A DNA stretch of 21,669 bases, from the NCBI GenBank assembly GCA_900546355.1, contig URCM01000050.1:1-21669 (forward strand). The letters are read 5' to 3'. Origin of the DNA: an uncultured Bacteroides sp. Its GTDB lineage: Bacteria; Bacteroidota; Bacteroidia; Bacteroidales; Bacteroidaceae. Position numbers and translations under genes: made by a program. Shown piece after piece: positions 1 through 7,302 of this stretch; position 1 is the stretch's first letter, and every line of letters begins with the position of its first letter. Under the pieces are notes generated by a model. That model was not told the DNA's origin. It made no database searches and saw only the letters and a program-made list of their open reading frames with translations.

Positions 1-34
1 TATTAATTAACTCGTTTATTTTCAACGGATTAGA

Positions 35-60
35 TATTAATTTAACGAAGTATTAATTTA
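35..60. repeat. Short AT-rich direct repeat
   Basis: The ten-base word TATTAATTTA occurs at 35-44 and again at 51-60, and a near copy (TATTAATTAA) opens the window at 1-10. It lies just past the 3' end of the phosphatase gene. No function can be assigned; it may be simple AT-rich intergenic sequence. Confidence 0.3.
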
Positions 61-79
61 TATAAAGTGTTTTCTGTGT

Positions 80-553
80 TTAGAGCGATGATTGCTTAAG
101 ATGTTCCAATAATCCGCCGCAAGCGTCTTCCAAGATATCTAATACATTCTCAAAACCTTGTGCGCCTCCATAGTAGGGGTCGGGTACATAGTCGACCGCT
201 TTTGTACGGCAGTAGTCGGTCATCCGCTCTATCTTCCGTTCGGTTACTATATCGGGAGCTTTTTCACGCAACGCATCGATGTTGGTATCGTCCATCCCGA
301 TTATCAGGTCGAAATCGTAAAAATCATCGGTGCGCACAGGACGCGAACGGTGAGTGATGTGATAATTACGCCGTGAAGCGTGCATCCGCATTCGTGGGTC
401 GGCAAGGTCTCCTTCGTGATATCCGCTGATGCCAGCCGAATCGACGGTTATTTCTTTATCCAAACCTTCCCGTTTCAGATAAGTACGCATGATTTCTTCT
501 GCAGCGGCCGAGCGGCAGATGTTTCCTAAACAGACAAAAAGTATTCGTTTCAT
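80..553 (-). CDS. Low-molecular-weight protein tyrosine phosphatase
   Basis: This 157-residue cytoplasmic protein should hydrolyse phosphotyrosine through a cysteinyl-phosphate intermediate. The phosphate-binding loop C(X)5R(S/T) is intact right at the N-terminus: CLGNICRS, with nucleophile Cys8 and Arg14. The general-acid motif DPYY is at 124-127, so all catalytic residues of the family are visible and the length is typical. In many bacteria such enzymes act on tyrosine kinases of capsule or exopolysaccharide export (Wzb/Etp type), but no such kinase or polysaccharide gene is here, so the substrate is open. It is the last gene of a minus-strand run after priA and the PHP phosphoesterase, 53 bases behind the latter, and is probably co-transcribed with them. 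Confidence 0.93.
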   Translation of the reverse strand: MKRILFVCLGNICRSAAAEEIMRTYLKREGLDKEITVDSAGISGYHEGDLADPRMRMHASRRNYHITHRSRPVRTDDFYDFDLIIGMDDTNIDALREKAPDIVTERKIERMTDYCRTKAVDYVPDPYYGGAQGFENVLDILEDACGGLLEHLKQSSL

Positions 554-606
554 TGTTTTTAGTAGTAAAGTATTAGAGTAGTAGAGTGGTAAAGAAGCTT
601 ACTTGC

Positions 607-1317
607 CTACAAAGACAAATATGCTTTGAATTTCTCTACACTGGTGTTCATAATCAATTCTTCGGGAAATTCGGTTTCTGCTACAAGCTGCAAAGCATAA
701 TCATAGGTGGCGATGTCGAATGAAATGTGTGCATCACTTCCTAAGATGACCGGTACTTCGTATTGTTTACACAGGCGGAGTATTTCTAAATTGTTTCCCC
801 GTGCTTCTGTCTTATGGCGGCACGGACGAAGCGAAGAGTTGTTTATCTCCAATAAGGTGTGATGCTCTTTTGCCGCTAATACGATGGGTTCAAAGTTCAG
901 CTTTGCCGTACCGTCGCCCGGGTGGCTGATGATATGGATGTATGGGTTCGAGATGGCTTGAATCATGCCGTGGGTATTTTCCTCAGGTGTGCCGCCTTTG
1001 TAGCATAGTGAATGGATTCCCGCAATGCGCAGGTCGAGCAGGTTCAGGTAAAACTCATCCATATCAATGTTTCCTTCACAATCGAGGATGTTGATTTCCG
1101 CTCCCAATAATAAGTCGACGCCATACATCTGGCGGGGGACAACATACAGGTTGCGGAAGTAAATCGGACTGCATGAACCGGGAATGCCCGGAGCATGTTC
1201 GGTGATACCCAATAGTTTCAGGCCTTTTTCGGAAGCAGCCTTTACCATTTCTTGCAGGGTGCTGAAAGCGTGTCCGCTGGCTACTGTATGGGTGTGTACG
1301 TCTAATTCTATGTTCAT
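607..1317 (-). CDS. PHP-domain phosphoesterase, YcdX type
   Basis: This 236-residue protein is a metal-dependent phosphoesterase of the PHP superfamily, a distorted TIM barrel that usually binds three metal ions. All the ligands known from E. coli YcdX can be picked out at a constant offset of one or two residues: His8, His10 and His16 in the first block, His41 in ITEH, Glu74 in GAE, His102, His132 in ISH, and Asp194/His196 in GSDAH. It is therefore expected to be active, although the physiological substrate of this subfamily is not firmly established. It begins seven bases after the priA stop codon, which implies translational coupling or at least co-transcription, and it is followed by the tyrosine phosphatase. 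Confidence 0.92.
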   Translation of the reverse strand: MNIELDVHTHTVASGHAFSTLQEMVKAASEKGLKLLGITEHAPGIPGSCSPIYFRNLYVVPRQMYGVDLLLGAEINILDCEGNIDMDEFYLNLLDLRIAGIHSLCYKGGTPEENTHGMIQAISNPYIHIISHPGDGTAKLNFEPIVLAAKEHHTLLEINNSSLRPCRHKTEARGNNLEILRLCKQYEVPVILGSDAHISFDIATYDYALQLVAETEFPEELIMNTSVEKFKAYLSL

Positions 1318-1324
1318 ATCTTTT

Positions 1325-3787
1325 TTACATTGGATCTACATCATAATATACTAACAAGGAGCGGAAACGTTCATCTTCCGCAAACATGCGTTGCACTTGG
1401 CGCAAGTATGTACGCACTTTCGATATCGAAGCCTGCTGCTCCACTTTTATCATAATCTTCTTTATATATAACGTTTGGATACGGGCTACGGGAGGCAGGT
1501 CGGGGCCTAATATCCGTTCGCCTAATCCCTGACGCAAAACGTTTGCCATGAGGTCGGCGGCCTGGTCGAGTACCTCTTGTTTGCGGTGCTTGAGGTATAC
1601 GTAAATCAGACGGTAGAAAGGTGGATAACGGAACAGCCTCCGTTCTTCTATCTGCTCGTGGAACAAACGGGCGTAATCGTTTGTCACTACCTCGTGTATC
1701 AGAGGTAAGTCGGGTTGCCTGGTTTGTAATACAACCAGCCCGCGTTTGTTTTTTCTTCCTGCTCGTCCTGCCACTTGTGCCATCAGTTGGAAAGCTCGTT
1801 CATAAGAGCGGAAATCAGGATAATTCAGCATCGAGTCGGCATTGAGGATACCCACTACGCTTACCCGGTCGAAATCGAGCCCTTTCGATACCATCTGTGT
1901 CCCGATAAGAATGTCGGTTTTTCCAGCCTCGAAATCATCGATAATCCGTTCGTATGCGGTACGGGTACGGGTAGTGTCAAGATCCATCCGTGCCACACGG
2001 GCATCGGGAAATATCTCCTTGATGCTGTCTTCTACCTTTTCGGTGCCGAATCCGCGGCTTACTAATTCTACACCTCCGCAAGCCGGACACGATTTAGGGA
2101 CAAGCTCTGTATAACCGCAATAGTGGCATGCCAGTTGGTTCAGTCCTTTGTGATAAGTCAGGCTTACATCGCAATTCTTACATTTCGGCACCCAGCCGCA
2201 CGTGCGGCATTCTATCATGGGCGCGAATCCCCGTCGGTTCTGGAAAAGGATGACTTGTTCTTTCTGTTCCAATGCTTCCCGAATCTTTTGTAAGAGTAGG
2301 GGGGAGAACTGGGCGGTCATCCGTTTCTTTCGTGTCAATTCCTTGATGTCAACCACTTCAATTTCGGGCAGTTGAATCTGCTGGTGGCGTTCGGTCAGTT
2401 CTACGAAGCCATATTTGCCATGTGTAGCGTTGTAGTACGTTTCGATGCAAGGCGTAGCTGTGCCCAACAAAGTCTTTGCTCCGGACATCGATGCGAGTAC
2501 CATCGCCGCGTTACGGGCATGATAACGGGGGGCAGGGTCTTGCTGTTTGTATGTGTTTTCGTGTTCTTCGTCCACAATGACCAATCCTAACCTGCGGAAA
2601 GGGAGGAATACCGATGAACGTACGCCTAAGATGACATCATAATCGTGTTCGGACAATTGTTTTTGCCAAATCTCTACCCGTTCGGCATCAGGAAATTTGG
2701 AGTGGTAAATGCCTAACCGATTGCCGAACACCTTCCGGAGACGTTCGGTGATTTGGGTCGTCAGGGCGATTTCAGGCAATAAGTATAACACTTGTTTTCC
2801 TGTGCGGAGCACTTGCTTAATCAAGTGAATGTATATTTCGGTCTTGCCGCTGGAGGTGACTCCATGCAACAAGCAGACCTGTTTCGATGCAAATGATTGT
2901 ATGATTTCATTGTATGCCTTTTGCTGGGCCTCGCTCAGCGGATTGAGTGGCACCGTGTGTAAGATGCCTTTTGCCAATCGTCCTACTTCTTGGTGGTAAA
3001 GTTCGAAAATATGTTTCTCTACCAGTCCCGAAACGATGGCTGGAGTGACATTGGCTTCTTGTAGCAACGTCTTGCGGGATACTTCTCTCAATAAGCATCC
3101 CGGACGCACCCATCCCGAAAGCTCCACGTATTTCATCAGGGCGGCAAGCTGTTTGGGAGCACGCGTTAATGCGTTGAATAACTGATGCAGGTCGTTCTCA
3201 TCCCGCACCGATTCCGAGAAGCGGATAAATACTTCGGTGCGTGGTTTGTAGCTTCGTTTCAGCTCTTCTTTTATGTAGAGTGCGCCTTTCTCCAATAACC
3301 GGTTGATAACGGGAAGCAGGTTTTTTACTCCCGTGGCTTTTTCTAACTGGGTGATGCATTGTTCGGTGTCGTGACTTAAAGCGTCCAGTACCCGTTGCTC
3401 TTTTTCCGTAAGGGTAGTTTCTGCTTCATAATCGGGATTGTATTCCACCAATGTCTCGCTTTCGAGCTTCATCCCCGAAGGCAATGCTGCCTTATAGACA
3501 TCGCCTAAGGTGCAAAGATAATAGTCGGCTATCCATTGCCAAAAGTCGTATTGCCGCTTCAGTAGTATCGGTTTTTCGTCAAGCGTTTCTACGATTTCCT
3601 TAGTCTCATATTCTTCGGGAGCTTCCTCGTGCACACGGGTTATGAGGGCGGTGTAGTATTTCTTCTTGCCGAACGGGACGATGGCACGGATGCCTGCGCA
3701 TACCTTTTCTTCTAACTCTTCGGGAATGGCATACGTATATTGTCCCATGATGGGCAACGGCACTATGACATCTGCAAACTTTTTCAT
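1325..3787 (-). CDS. priA: Primosomal protein N', replication-restart helicase PriA
   Basis: This 820-residue superfamily 2 DNA helicase recognises stalled forks and reloads the replisome outside the origin. An N-terminal DNA-binding domain (about residues 1-110) is followed by a winged-helix and linker region, the Walker A motif GVTSSGKT at 309-316, and the DEEH box at 406-409. The zinc-binding insert has all eight cysteines (527, 530, 536, 539, 554, 557, 567, 570). The helicase motif VSKGLDFDRV and the QVAGRAGR motif follow, then the C-terminal domain. The length is normal for the Bacteroidota. The ATG at 3787 gives the conserved N-terminus; a start two codons upstream in another frame is spurious. 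It is the first gene of the three-gene minus-strand operon and is transcribed divergently from the oxidoreductase. Confidence 0.97.
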   Translation of the reverse strand: MKKFADVIVPLPIMGQYTYAIPEELEEKVCAGIRAIVPFGKKKYYTALITRVHEEAPEEYETKEIVETLDEKPILLKRQYDFWQWIADYYLCTLGDVYKAALPSGMKLESETLVEYNPDYEAETTLTEKEQRVLDALSHDTEQCITQLEKATGVKNLLPVINRLLEKGALYIKEELKRSYKPRTEVFIRFSESVRDENDLHQLFNALTRAPKQLAALMKYVELSGWVRPGCLLREVSRKTLLQEANVTPAIVSGLVEKHIFELYHQEVGRLAKGILHTVPLNPLSEAQQKAYNEIIQSFASKQVCLLHGVTSSGKTEIYIHLIKQVLRTGKQVLYLLPEIALTTQITERLRKVFGNRLGIYHSKFPDAERVEIWQKQLSEHDYDVILGVRSSVFLPFRRLGLVIVDEEHENTYKQQDPAPRYHARNAAMVLASMSGAKTLLGTATPCIETYYNATHGKYGFVELTERHQQIQLPEIEVVDIKELTRKKRMTAQFSPLLLQKIREALEQKEQVILFQNRRGFAPMIECRTCGWVPKCKNCDVSLTYHKGLNQLACHYCGYTELVPKSCPACGGVELVSRGFGTEKVEDSIKEIFPDARVARMDLDTTRTRTAYERIIDDFEAGKTDILIGTQMVSKGLDFDRVSVVGILNADSMLNYPDFRSYERAFQLMAQVAGRAGRKNKRGLVVLQTRQPDLPLIHEVVTNDYARLFHEQIEERRLFRYPPFYRLIYVYLKHRKQEVLDQAADLMANVLRQGLGERILGPDLPPVARIQTLYIKKIMIKVEQQASISKVRTYLRQVQRMFAEDERFRSLLVYYDVDPM

Positions 3788-3791
3788 GCCA

Positions 3792-3799
3792 CAAAGTTA
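3792..3799 (-). promoter_or_regulatory. Candidate -7 promoter box of priA
   Basis: On the minus strand this reads TAACTTTG, a full match to the Bacteroidota -7 consensus TAnnTTTG. Only four bases separate it from the priA ATG, so transcription would start at or beside the start codon, giving an almost leaderless mRNA. No good -33 TTTG is seen upstream, which lowers confidence. Confidence 0.4.
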
Positions 3800-3841
3800 C
3801 AAAAACCTGCGCATCTTGACGGGATATTGGAGAAACTTTTA

Positions 3842-3849
3842 TACTTTTG
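3842..3849 (+). promoter_or_regulatory. Candidate -7 promoter box of the oxidoreductase gene
   Basis: TACTTTTG matches TAnnTTTG exactly and ends 18 bases before the ATG at 3868. A possible -33 element TTG lies at 3816-3818, 23 bases upstream of the box, slightly longer than usual. Confidence 0.5.
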
Positions 3850-3867
3850 TTTTTATTTCAGTAGCTT

Positions 3868-4845
3868 ATGAAGGTATATAACATTGGTATTATCGGCTGT
3901 GGATGGATTGCTGGGAAAATGGCAATCACTTTGGGAGGAATGAAAGGCGTGGCACGTTACGCTGTAGCTTCCCGAAGCAAAGAGAAGGCGGAACAATTTG
4001 CCCGCGAGTGGGGATTTAAGAAAGCGTATGCTTCATATGAAGAACTTGCGGATGACCCCGAAGTGGATTTGGTTTATGTGGCTACACCGCATTCGCATCA
4101 TTATGCCCACGCACGGATGTGCATCGAGAAGGGGAAACCAGTCTTGTGCGAAAAGGCGTTTACCGCCAATGCACGCGAAGCGGAAGAACTGTTAAGCTAT
4201 GCTAAAGAGAAAGGAATTTTCATTACCGAAGCCATTTGGACACGGTATATGCCGCTTTCATTCAAGATACAAGAGTTAATTCAGAGCGGTATCATCGGTA
4301 CACCCCATACACTTTCGGCAAACCTCAGCTATCCCAGTTCGCACAAAGAACGCATTCTTCGTCCTGAACTGGCAGGAGGTGCATTGCTCGACTTAGGCGT
4401 ATATGCGCTCAATTTTGCCGCTATGGCTTTCGGTACAGAGGTTGAGCGGATGGAATCGGCTTGCCAATTGACCGATACCGGTGTGGATGCGCAAGAAAAC
4501 ATCACTTTATTTTATAAAGATGGGAAAATGGCATCGCTTCAGTCGAGTATCTATGCCAAAAGCGACCGCATGGGAGTCATTTCAGGCGATAAAGGTCAGT
4601 TGATTGTGGAGAACATCAATTGCCCGCAATCGGTATGCGTAATAGATGGCAATTATGACGTCGTTGCGGTGTATCGTGCTCCGCAATGCATCACGGGATA
4701 TGAATACCAGGTATATGCCTCTATCGAAGCCATAGAGAAAGGCTGGCTGGAATCTCCCTATATGCCACATGACGAAACACTCCGCATAATGCGCCAGATG
4801 GACAAATTGCGCAAAGCGTGGGGAGTCGTTTATCCGTGCGACTGA
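3868..4845 (+). CDS. Gfo/Idh/MocA-family NAD(P)-dependent oxidoreductase
   Basis: A 325-residue cytoplasmic dehydrogenase. A Rossmann fold fills roughly residues 1-120, with the glycine-rich dinucleotide loop GIIGCGWIAG at 7-16 and the family signature EKAF at 95-98, where Lys96 is the usual catalytic lysine. The C-terminal Gfo/Idh/MocA alpha/beta domain contains the typical GGALLDLGVYALN stretch near residue 170. The EKAF variant (instead of EKP) resembles the dimeric dihydrodiol dehydrogenase and xylose dehydrogenase-like branch, so a sugar or cyclic polyol is a plausible substrate, but this is inference. It stands alone, divergent from priA, and ends shortly before a hairpin. No sugar kinase, isomerase or transporter is adjacent to specify a pathway. 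Confidence 0.9.
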   Translation: MKVYNIGIIGCGWIAGKMAITLGGMKGVARYAVASRSKEKAEQFAREWGFKKAYASYEELADDPEVDLVYVATPHSHHYAHARMCIEKGKPVLCEKAFTANAREAEELLSYAKEKGIFITEAIWTRYMPLSFKIQELIQSGIIGTPHTLSANLSYPSSHKERILRPELAGGALLDLGVYALNFAAMAFGTEVERMESACQLTDTGVDAQENITLFYKDGKMASLQSSIYAKSDRMGVISGDKGQLIVENINCPQSVCVIDGNYDVVAVYRAPQCITGYEYQVYASIEAIEKGWLESPYMPHDETLRIMRQMDKLRKAWGVVYPCD

Positions 4846-4857
4846 TGCTGTTTTACC

Positions 4858-4900
4858 CAGGTTGCAGAGATTTATTGATTAAACAAACCTCTGTAACCTG
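4858..4900. terminator. Hairpin between convergent genes
   Basis: CAGGTTGCAGAG at 4858-4869 pairs with CTCTGTAACCTG at 4889-4900 (11 of 12 positions) around a 19-base loop. Nearby CCC and GGG can extend the stem with a bulge. It sits between the convergent oxidoreductase and outer-membrane protein genes and could end transcription from both sides. There is no long T run after the plus-strand stem, so it may instead act in mRNA stability. Confidence 0.55.
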
Positions 4901-4916
4901 CGGGAAAGGCAAGACC

Positions 4917-5519
4917 TTAGAACAAGTAAGCGAGCGAAATCTGCCAAGTATTCTTTTTCATGTCAATCGAGCCTTCGTAGTCATCAATATAAGCCTTTGC
5001 CATCTTGTTGATACTAAAGTTGTAGTTCAGGCCCACCTGTAGGTGCCGGATGAGTTTCACACCTGCTCCGACATTGAAGGTGGTATAAGATTTCTTCATG
5101 TCGAACGCTTCTGCAAAATGTCCTTTTCCTACATTGAAACCGAACTGAGGGCCGGCAGCAAAATAAATTCCCAATGTGCTTCCTAAGCCTAATGTCCATT
5201 TTAGATTGATGGGAACTTCAACGGTTTTCAGTGTTTGGTCTACACTCTCTATCCGGTTGTCTACCGGAACGTCCAGTTTTCCTCCCGCTTGGTTATACAG
5301 AGCTGCTACATCCAGTCCCAGTCCGATAACGGGAATTGTAAACTCAGCCATCGGTCCGATGAAGAATCCTGTACGGTTGTCTCCCTTGAACACATCATTC
5401 GAGAAAGACAAAGTGGTAATGTTCAGACCGCCTTTCAATCCGAACTGAAGCTGTGCTTGTGCGGGTATAGCCATGCATAAGCAAGCCGCTACCATAAGAA
5501 TTGATAAAAATTTTTTCAT
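4917..5519 (-). CDS. Small outer-membrane beta-barrel (porin-family) protein
   Basis: With the start at 5519 this is a 200-residue protein. It opens with a classic signal peptide, MKKFLSILMVAACLCMAIPAQA, cut after AQA. The mature chain begins QLQFGLKGGLN, alternates polar and hydrophobic residues in about eight strands, and ends SLAYLF, with the terminal Phe needed for the BAM machinery. This is the pattern of the OMP_b-brl_2/PorT-like family of small Bacteroidota barrels, whose ligands are mostly unknown. The frame stays open upstream to 5765, but that extension would bury the signal peptide and run through the inverted-end repeat element, so 5519 is chosen. It is convergent with the oxidoreductase and appears to be a single-gene unit with its own promoter. 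Confidence 0.88.
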   Translation of the reverse strand: MKKFLSILMVAACLCMAIPAQAQLQFGLKGGLNITTLSFSNDVFKGDNRTGFFIGPMAEFTIPVIGLGLDVAALYNQAGGKLDVPVDNRIESVDQTLKTVEVPINLKWTLGLGSTLGIYFAAGPQFGFNVGKGHFAEAFDMKKSYTTFNVGAGVKLIRHLQVGLNYNFSINKMAKAYIDDYEGSIDMKKNTWQISLAYLF

Positions 5520-5546
5520 AAAACAATGGTTTTGGGTTTCATTGGA

Positions 5547-5578
5547 CAAAAATATGCATTTGCTTTGTGGTTTACAAG
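5547..5578 (-). promoter_or_regulatory. Candidate promoter of the outer-membrane protein gene
   Basis: On the minus strand the -7 box TATTTTTG (5547-5554) matches TAnnTTTG, and a -33-like CTTG (5575-5578, consensus TTTG) lies 20 bases upstream. The box is 27 bases upstream of the ATG at 5519. The promoter ends just before the inverted-end element, so the element sits directly behind it. Confidence 0.5.
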
Positions 5579-5587
5579 TATTTGTCC

Positions 5588-5796
5588 ATAAATATAGAAG
5601 CTTTTTTGAATTTCCCCAAAAGTTTTTCTTGGCTTGATGTATCCGTTTTCGTGTGTGCTTTGGGCGATTTTTTGGTCCTTTTCGCTCCTGTTCTTCGTCA
5701 GATAGCCCGCTATCTTCCTCATCATAGAAGCGAAAATGCCTCAAAAACTCATCCCAAATCATCACACGATAAATTCAAAACAGCTTCTAAATTTAT
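5588..5796. mobile_element. Short element with inverted ends, MITE-like, copy 1
   Basis: A 209-bp segment is bounded by 26-bp inverted repeats at 5588-5613 and 5771-5796 that agree at 24 of 26 positions; the shared core reads AGAAGCTKTTTTGAATTT. The first ~48 bp inside the left end recur at 21620-21669 with few differences, so this is a dispersed repeat rather than a chance palindrome. On the minus strand the interior is open as a peptide with an acidic start and a basic end (residues like EEDSGL, then KHTRKRIHQAKK). Copy 1 has one A less than copy 2 at a run of A, which shifts that frame. It may be a MITE or an internally deleted insertion sequence. No target-site duplication is certain. I do not recognise the family. 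Confidence 0.55.
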
Positions 5797-5830
5797 AAGT
5801 TGCCTGTTTTGTTCATTCGGGATTGAAAAA

Positions 5831-5921
5831 GGCTGCATTGCAGGTACGATTAGTAATCGTCATGCCGTACGATTAGTAATCGTCACGCTGCACGATTACT
5901 AATCGTGTCAGCAATGCAGTT
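5831..5921. repeat. Palindromic extragenic repeat, triple form
   Basis: The 15-base near-perfect palindrome ACGATTASTAATCGT (S is G or C at the centre) occurs at 5846-5860, 5869-5883 and 5892-5906, exactly 23 bases apart, with eight-base spacers. Around it are outer arms CTGCATTGC (5833-5841) and GCAATGCAG (5911-5919), so the entire 91-bp block is a dyad centred on 5876, the middle of the second unit. The same core and the right-hand GCAGTTATAT flank recur at 8923-8975. This resembles REP/BIME elements. No cognate REP-associated transposase is in the window. Confidence 0.75.
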
Positions 5922-6009
5922 ATATCCGTATTGCAAACATATAAGCTGACTTTGTGGAAAAATTGAAGAAGATAACATTATGAATTGTAGGGCTGGTTTA
6001 TTTAATACC

Positions 6010-6669
6010 TTATATTTGAGGGGAATAGTCCTTTTGCATGGATAGAACTTCTTGAAAACGCTGTTGCGAGGAGGTACCAGTCAATCGTTCTTTGGGCGGG
6101 AAATGAGCATCGAAAGTCATTACTTCCGTTTCGTCCACGTTGTATATTTCATCTTCAAAATAACGGCCAGCCGCGTTCTTCAAGGCATCTGTATAGAGTG
6201 GGTAGGCGTGCAAGGCAGCGAGATATTTGTTTTCGGAGGAGCGAATGTTAAAACGCTCTGCTGCTGTAAAGCCGACTTTTTCATAATACCGTGGGGCACC
6301 ACCACGGAGCAGAACGGCGCGGTGGCCTGCGTTTTTGGCGGTAGTGCAGGCATGTTCGATCAACTTCCGTCCTATTCCTTTTCGTTGGAAAACTGGAAGT
6401 ACGGCTATCGGTCCCAAGGTCAATACGTCATAGCGTTTGCCGTCATCTCCTAAGATAAACGACTTCATAAAAACTACAGAACCAATGATTTTTTTATTTG
6501 CTACAGCGACAAAATCCAATTCGGGAACGAAATTAGGCGAATTGCGCATCACGTGTAATAGGTAATGTTCTGTGCATCCAGGAGAGTAGTGGTTCCAAAA
6601 CGCTTCTCGTGTTACTTGCTCTGTCTCACTGTAATCCGCAGGCTGCTCTAATCGAATTTGTATATCCAT
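6010..6669 (-). CDS. GNAT-family N-acetyltransferase
   Basis: A 219-residue cytoplasmic acetyltransferase of the Gcn5-related family. The acetyl-CoA binding motif A is clear: LGPIAVLPVFQRKGIGRKLIE at about residues 86-106, including the Q-x-x-G-x-G/A-type loop QRKGIG. It follows the strand carrying FVAVANKKIIGSVV and precedes the AVLLRGGAPRYYEKVGF stretch (motif B). The arrangement and the RYYEKVGF segment fit the YhbS-like group (COG3153). The acceptor substrate cannot be read from sequence, and neighbours do not help, since the gene is flanked by long repeat-bearing gaps. It is probably transcribed alone from the promoter at 6697-6729. Confidence 0.88.
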   Translation of the reverse strand: MDIQIRLEQPADYSETEQVTREAFWNHYSPGCTEHYLLHVMRNSPNFVPELDFVAVANKKIIGSVVFMKSFILGDDGKRYDVLTLGPIAVLPVFQRKGIGRKLIEHACTTAKNAGHRAVLLRGGAPRYYEKVGFTAAERFNIRSSENKYLAALHAYPLYTDALKNAAGRYFEDEIYNVDETEVMTFDAHFPPKERLTGTSSQQRFQEVLSMQKDYSPQI

Positions 6670-6972
6670 ATAGTTGATTTATTGTGAAACCCGGAACGAA
6701 GATAAGAAAAAAATGGGAAGCGGGACAAATTACATCCTTTAAAATCTTACCGTAAACCGATGCATTCCTTTCTCGTACCGATAACTGATGTTTTTAAGTC
6801 GGTTGCAAAGTTATTATATCCGCGCAAAGGTAGGAGCGGATTTTGTAGAAATTTTGAAGAAAGAAGAGCAGTTCTCGGCAGGCGTGCGTTATATTTCTTT
6901 TTTTGTCTTTTTTTAGCGTAGACTTTCACAAATATTTGGGAACTTTGCCGCGCAAAAAGAAAAAATGATTGT
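6670..6972. other. Intergenic region between divergent genes
   Basis: This 303-base gap lies between the divergent acetyltransferase and the broken exporter. It contains the acetyltransferase promoter (6697-6729), two more minus-strand TAnnTTTG matches (TAACTTTG at 6806-6813, TACCTTTG at 6825-6832), and a small hairpin ATCCGC/GCGGAT (6818-6823 with 6836-6841). A weak plus-strand box, GAACTTTG at 6940-6947, could have served the exporter. No gene is seen. Confidence 0.4.
6697..6729 (-). promoter_or_regulatory. Candidate promoter of the acetyltransferase gene
   Basis: On the minus strand, -33 TTTG (6726-6729) and -7 TATCTTCG (6697-6704, one mismatch to TAnnTTTG) are separated by 21 bases. The box is 27 bases upstream of the ATG at 6669. 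Confidence 0.5.
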
Positions 6973-7302
6973 ATGAAAGAAAATTCCAAAGTGTTTTTAT
7001 TGATTCTGTTGGGCATGCTGACAGCATTCGGGCCGTTTGTGACAGACATGTATCTGCCCAGTCTGCCCTCGATGGGCGAATATTTCGGTGCAACATCCTC
7101 ACAAGTCCAGCTTGGTCTGACCACCAGTATGATTGGCTTGGCTATGGGGCAGGTACTCTTCGGTCCGTTAAGCGACCGCTACGGCAGGCGGCGTCCGCTG
7201 GTGGTGGCCATGTGGCTCTTTCTGGCATCGGCGGGTACGTCTTTATTTTCCGGTAGGCAAGCTTGCCAGACATTAAAGCCTATGCTTGTTCCGTTCTTAT
7301 AA
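6973..7302 (+). pseudogene. Bcr/CflA-type MFS drug exporter, 3' end lost
   Basis: The frame starts at a good ATG and encodes the N-terminus of a 12-helix major facilitator exporter: helix 1 (about 8-25), the conserved TDMYLPSLP segment, helix 2 (about 44-63), and the family loop GPLSDRYGRRRPL between helices 2 and 3. It continues to about residue 93 within helix 3 (WLFLASAGTSLFS). After that the residues no longer look like an exporter (GRQACQ and on) and a stop follows at 109 codons, against about 400 for intact members. The break lies near 7254, next to a perfect 12-base palindrome, GGCAAGCTTGCC (7256-7267). This is a remnant and cannot form a transporter. Confidence 0.8.

Larger units (their letters stand above)
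5520..6009. other. Long intergenic region with repeats
   Basis: This 490-base gap separates two minus-strand genes. It holds the promoter of the outer-membrane protein (5547-5578), the inverted-end element (5588-5796) and the triple palindromic repeat (5831-5921). The remaining bases, 5797-5830 and 5922-6009, show no gene or clear signal. Open frames crossing it on both strands mix repeat and flank and look spurious. Confidence 0.6.

Noticed and set aside
5520..5765. N-terminal extension of the outer-membrane protein to a start at 5765 (282 residues)
   Set aside because: It would place an 82-residue charged segment before a textbook signal peptide and it runs through the inverted-end repeat element. 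The Met at 5519 is the natural start.
5846..5906. Possible CRISPR array at the three regularly spaced repeats
   Set aside because: The repeats are only 15 bases, palindromic, with eight-base spacers and three units. There are no cas genes, and the same core occurs singly elsewhere.
6747..7124. 125-residue minus-strand open frame
   Set aside because: Half of it is antisense to the exporter stump and the rest lies in AT-rich intergenic sequence. No domain is visible.
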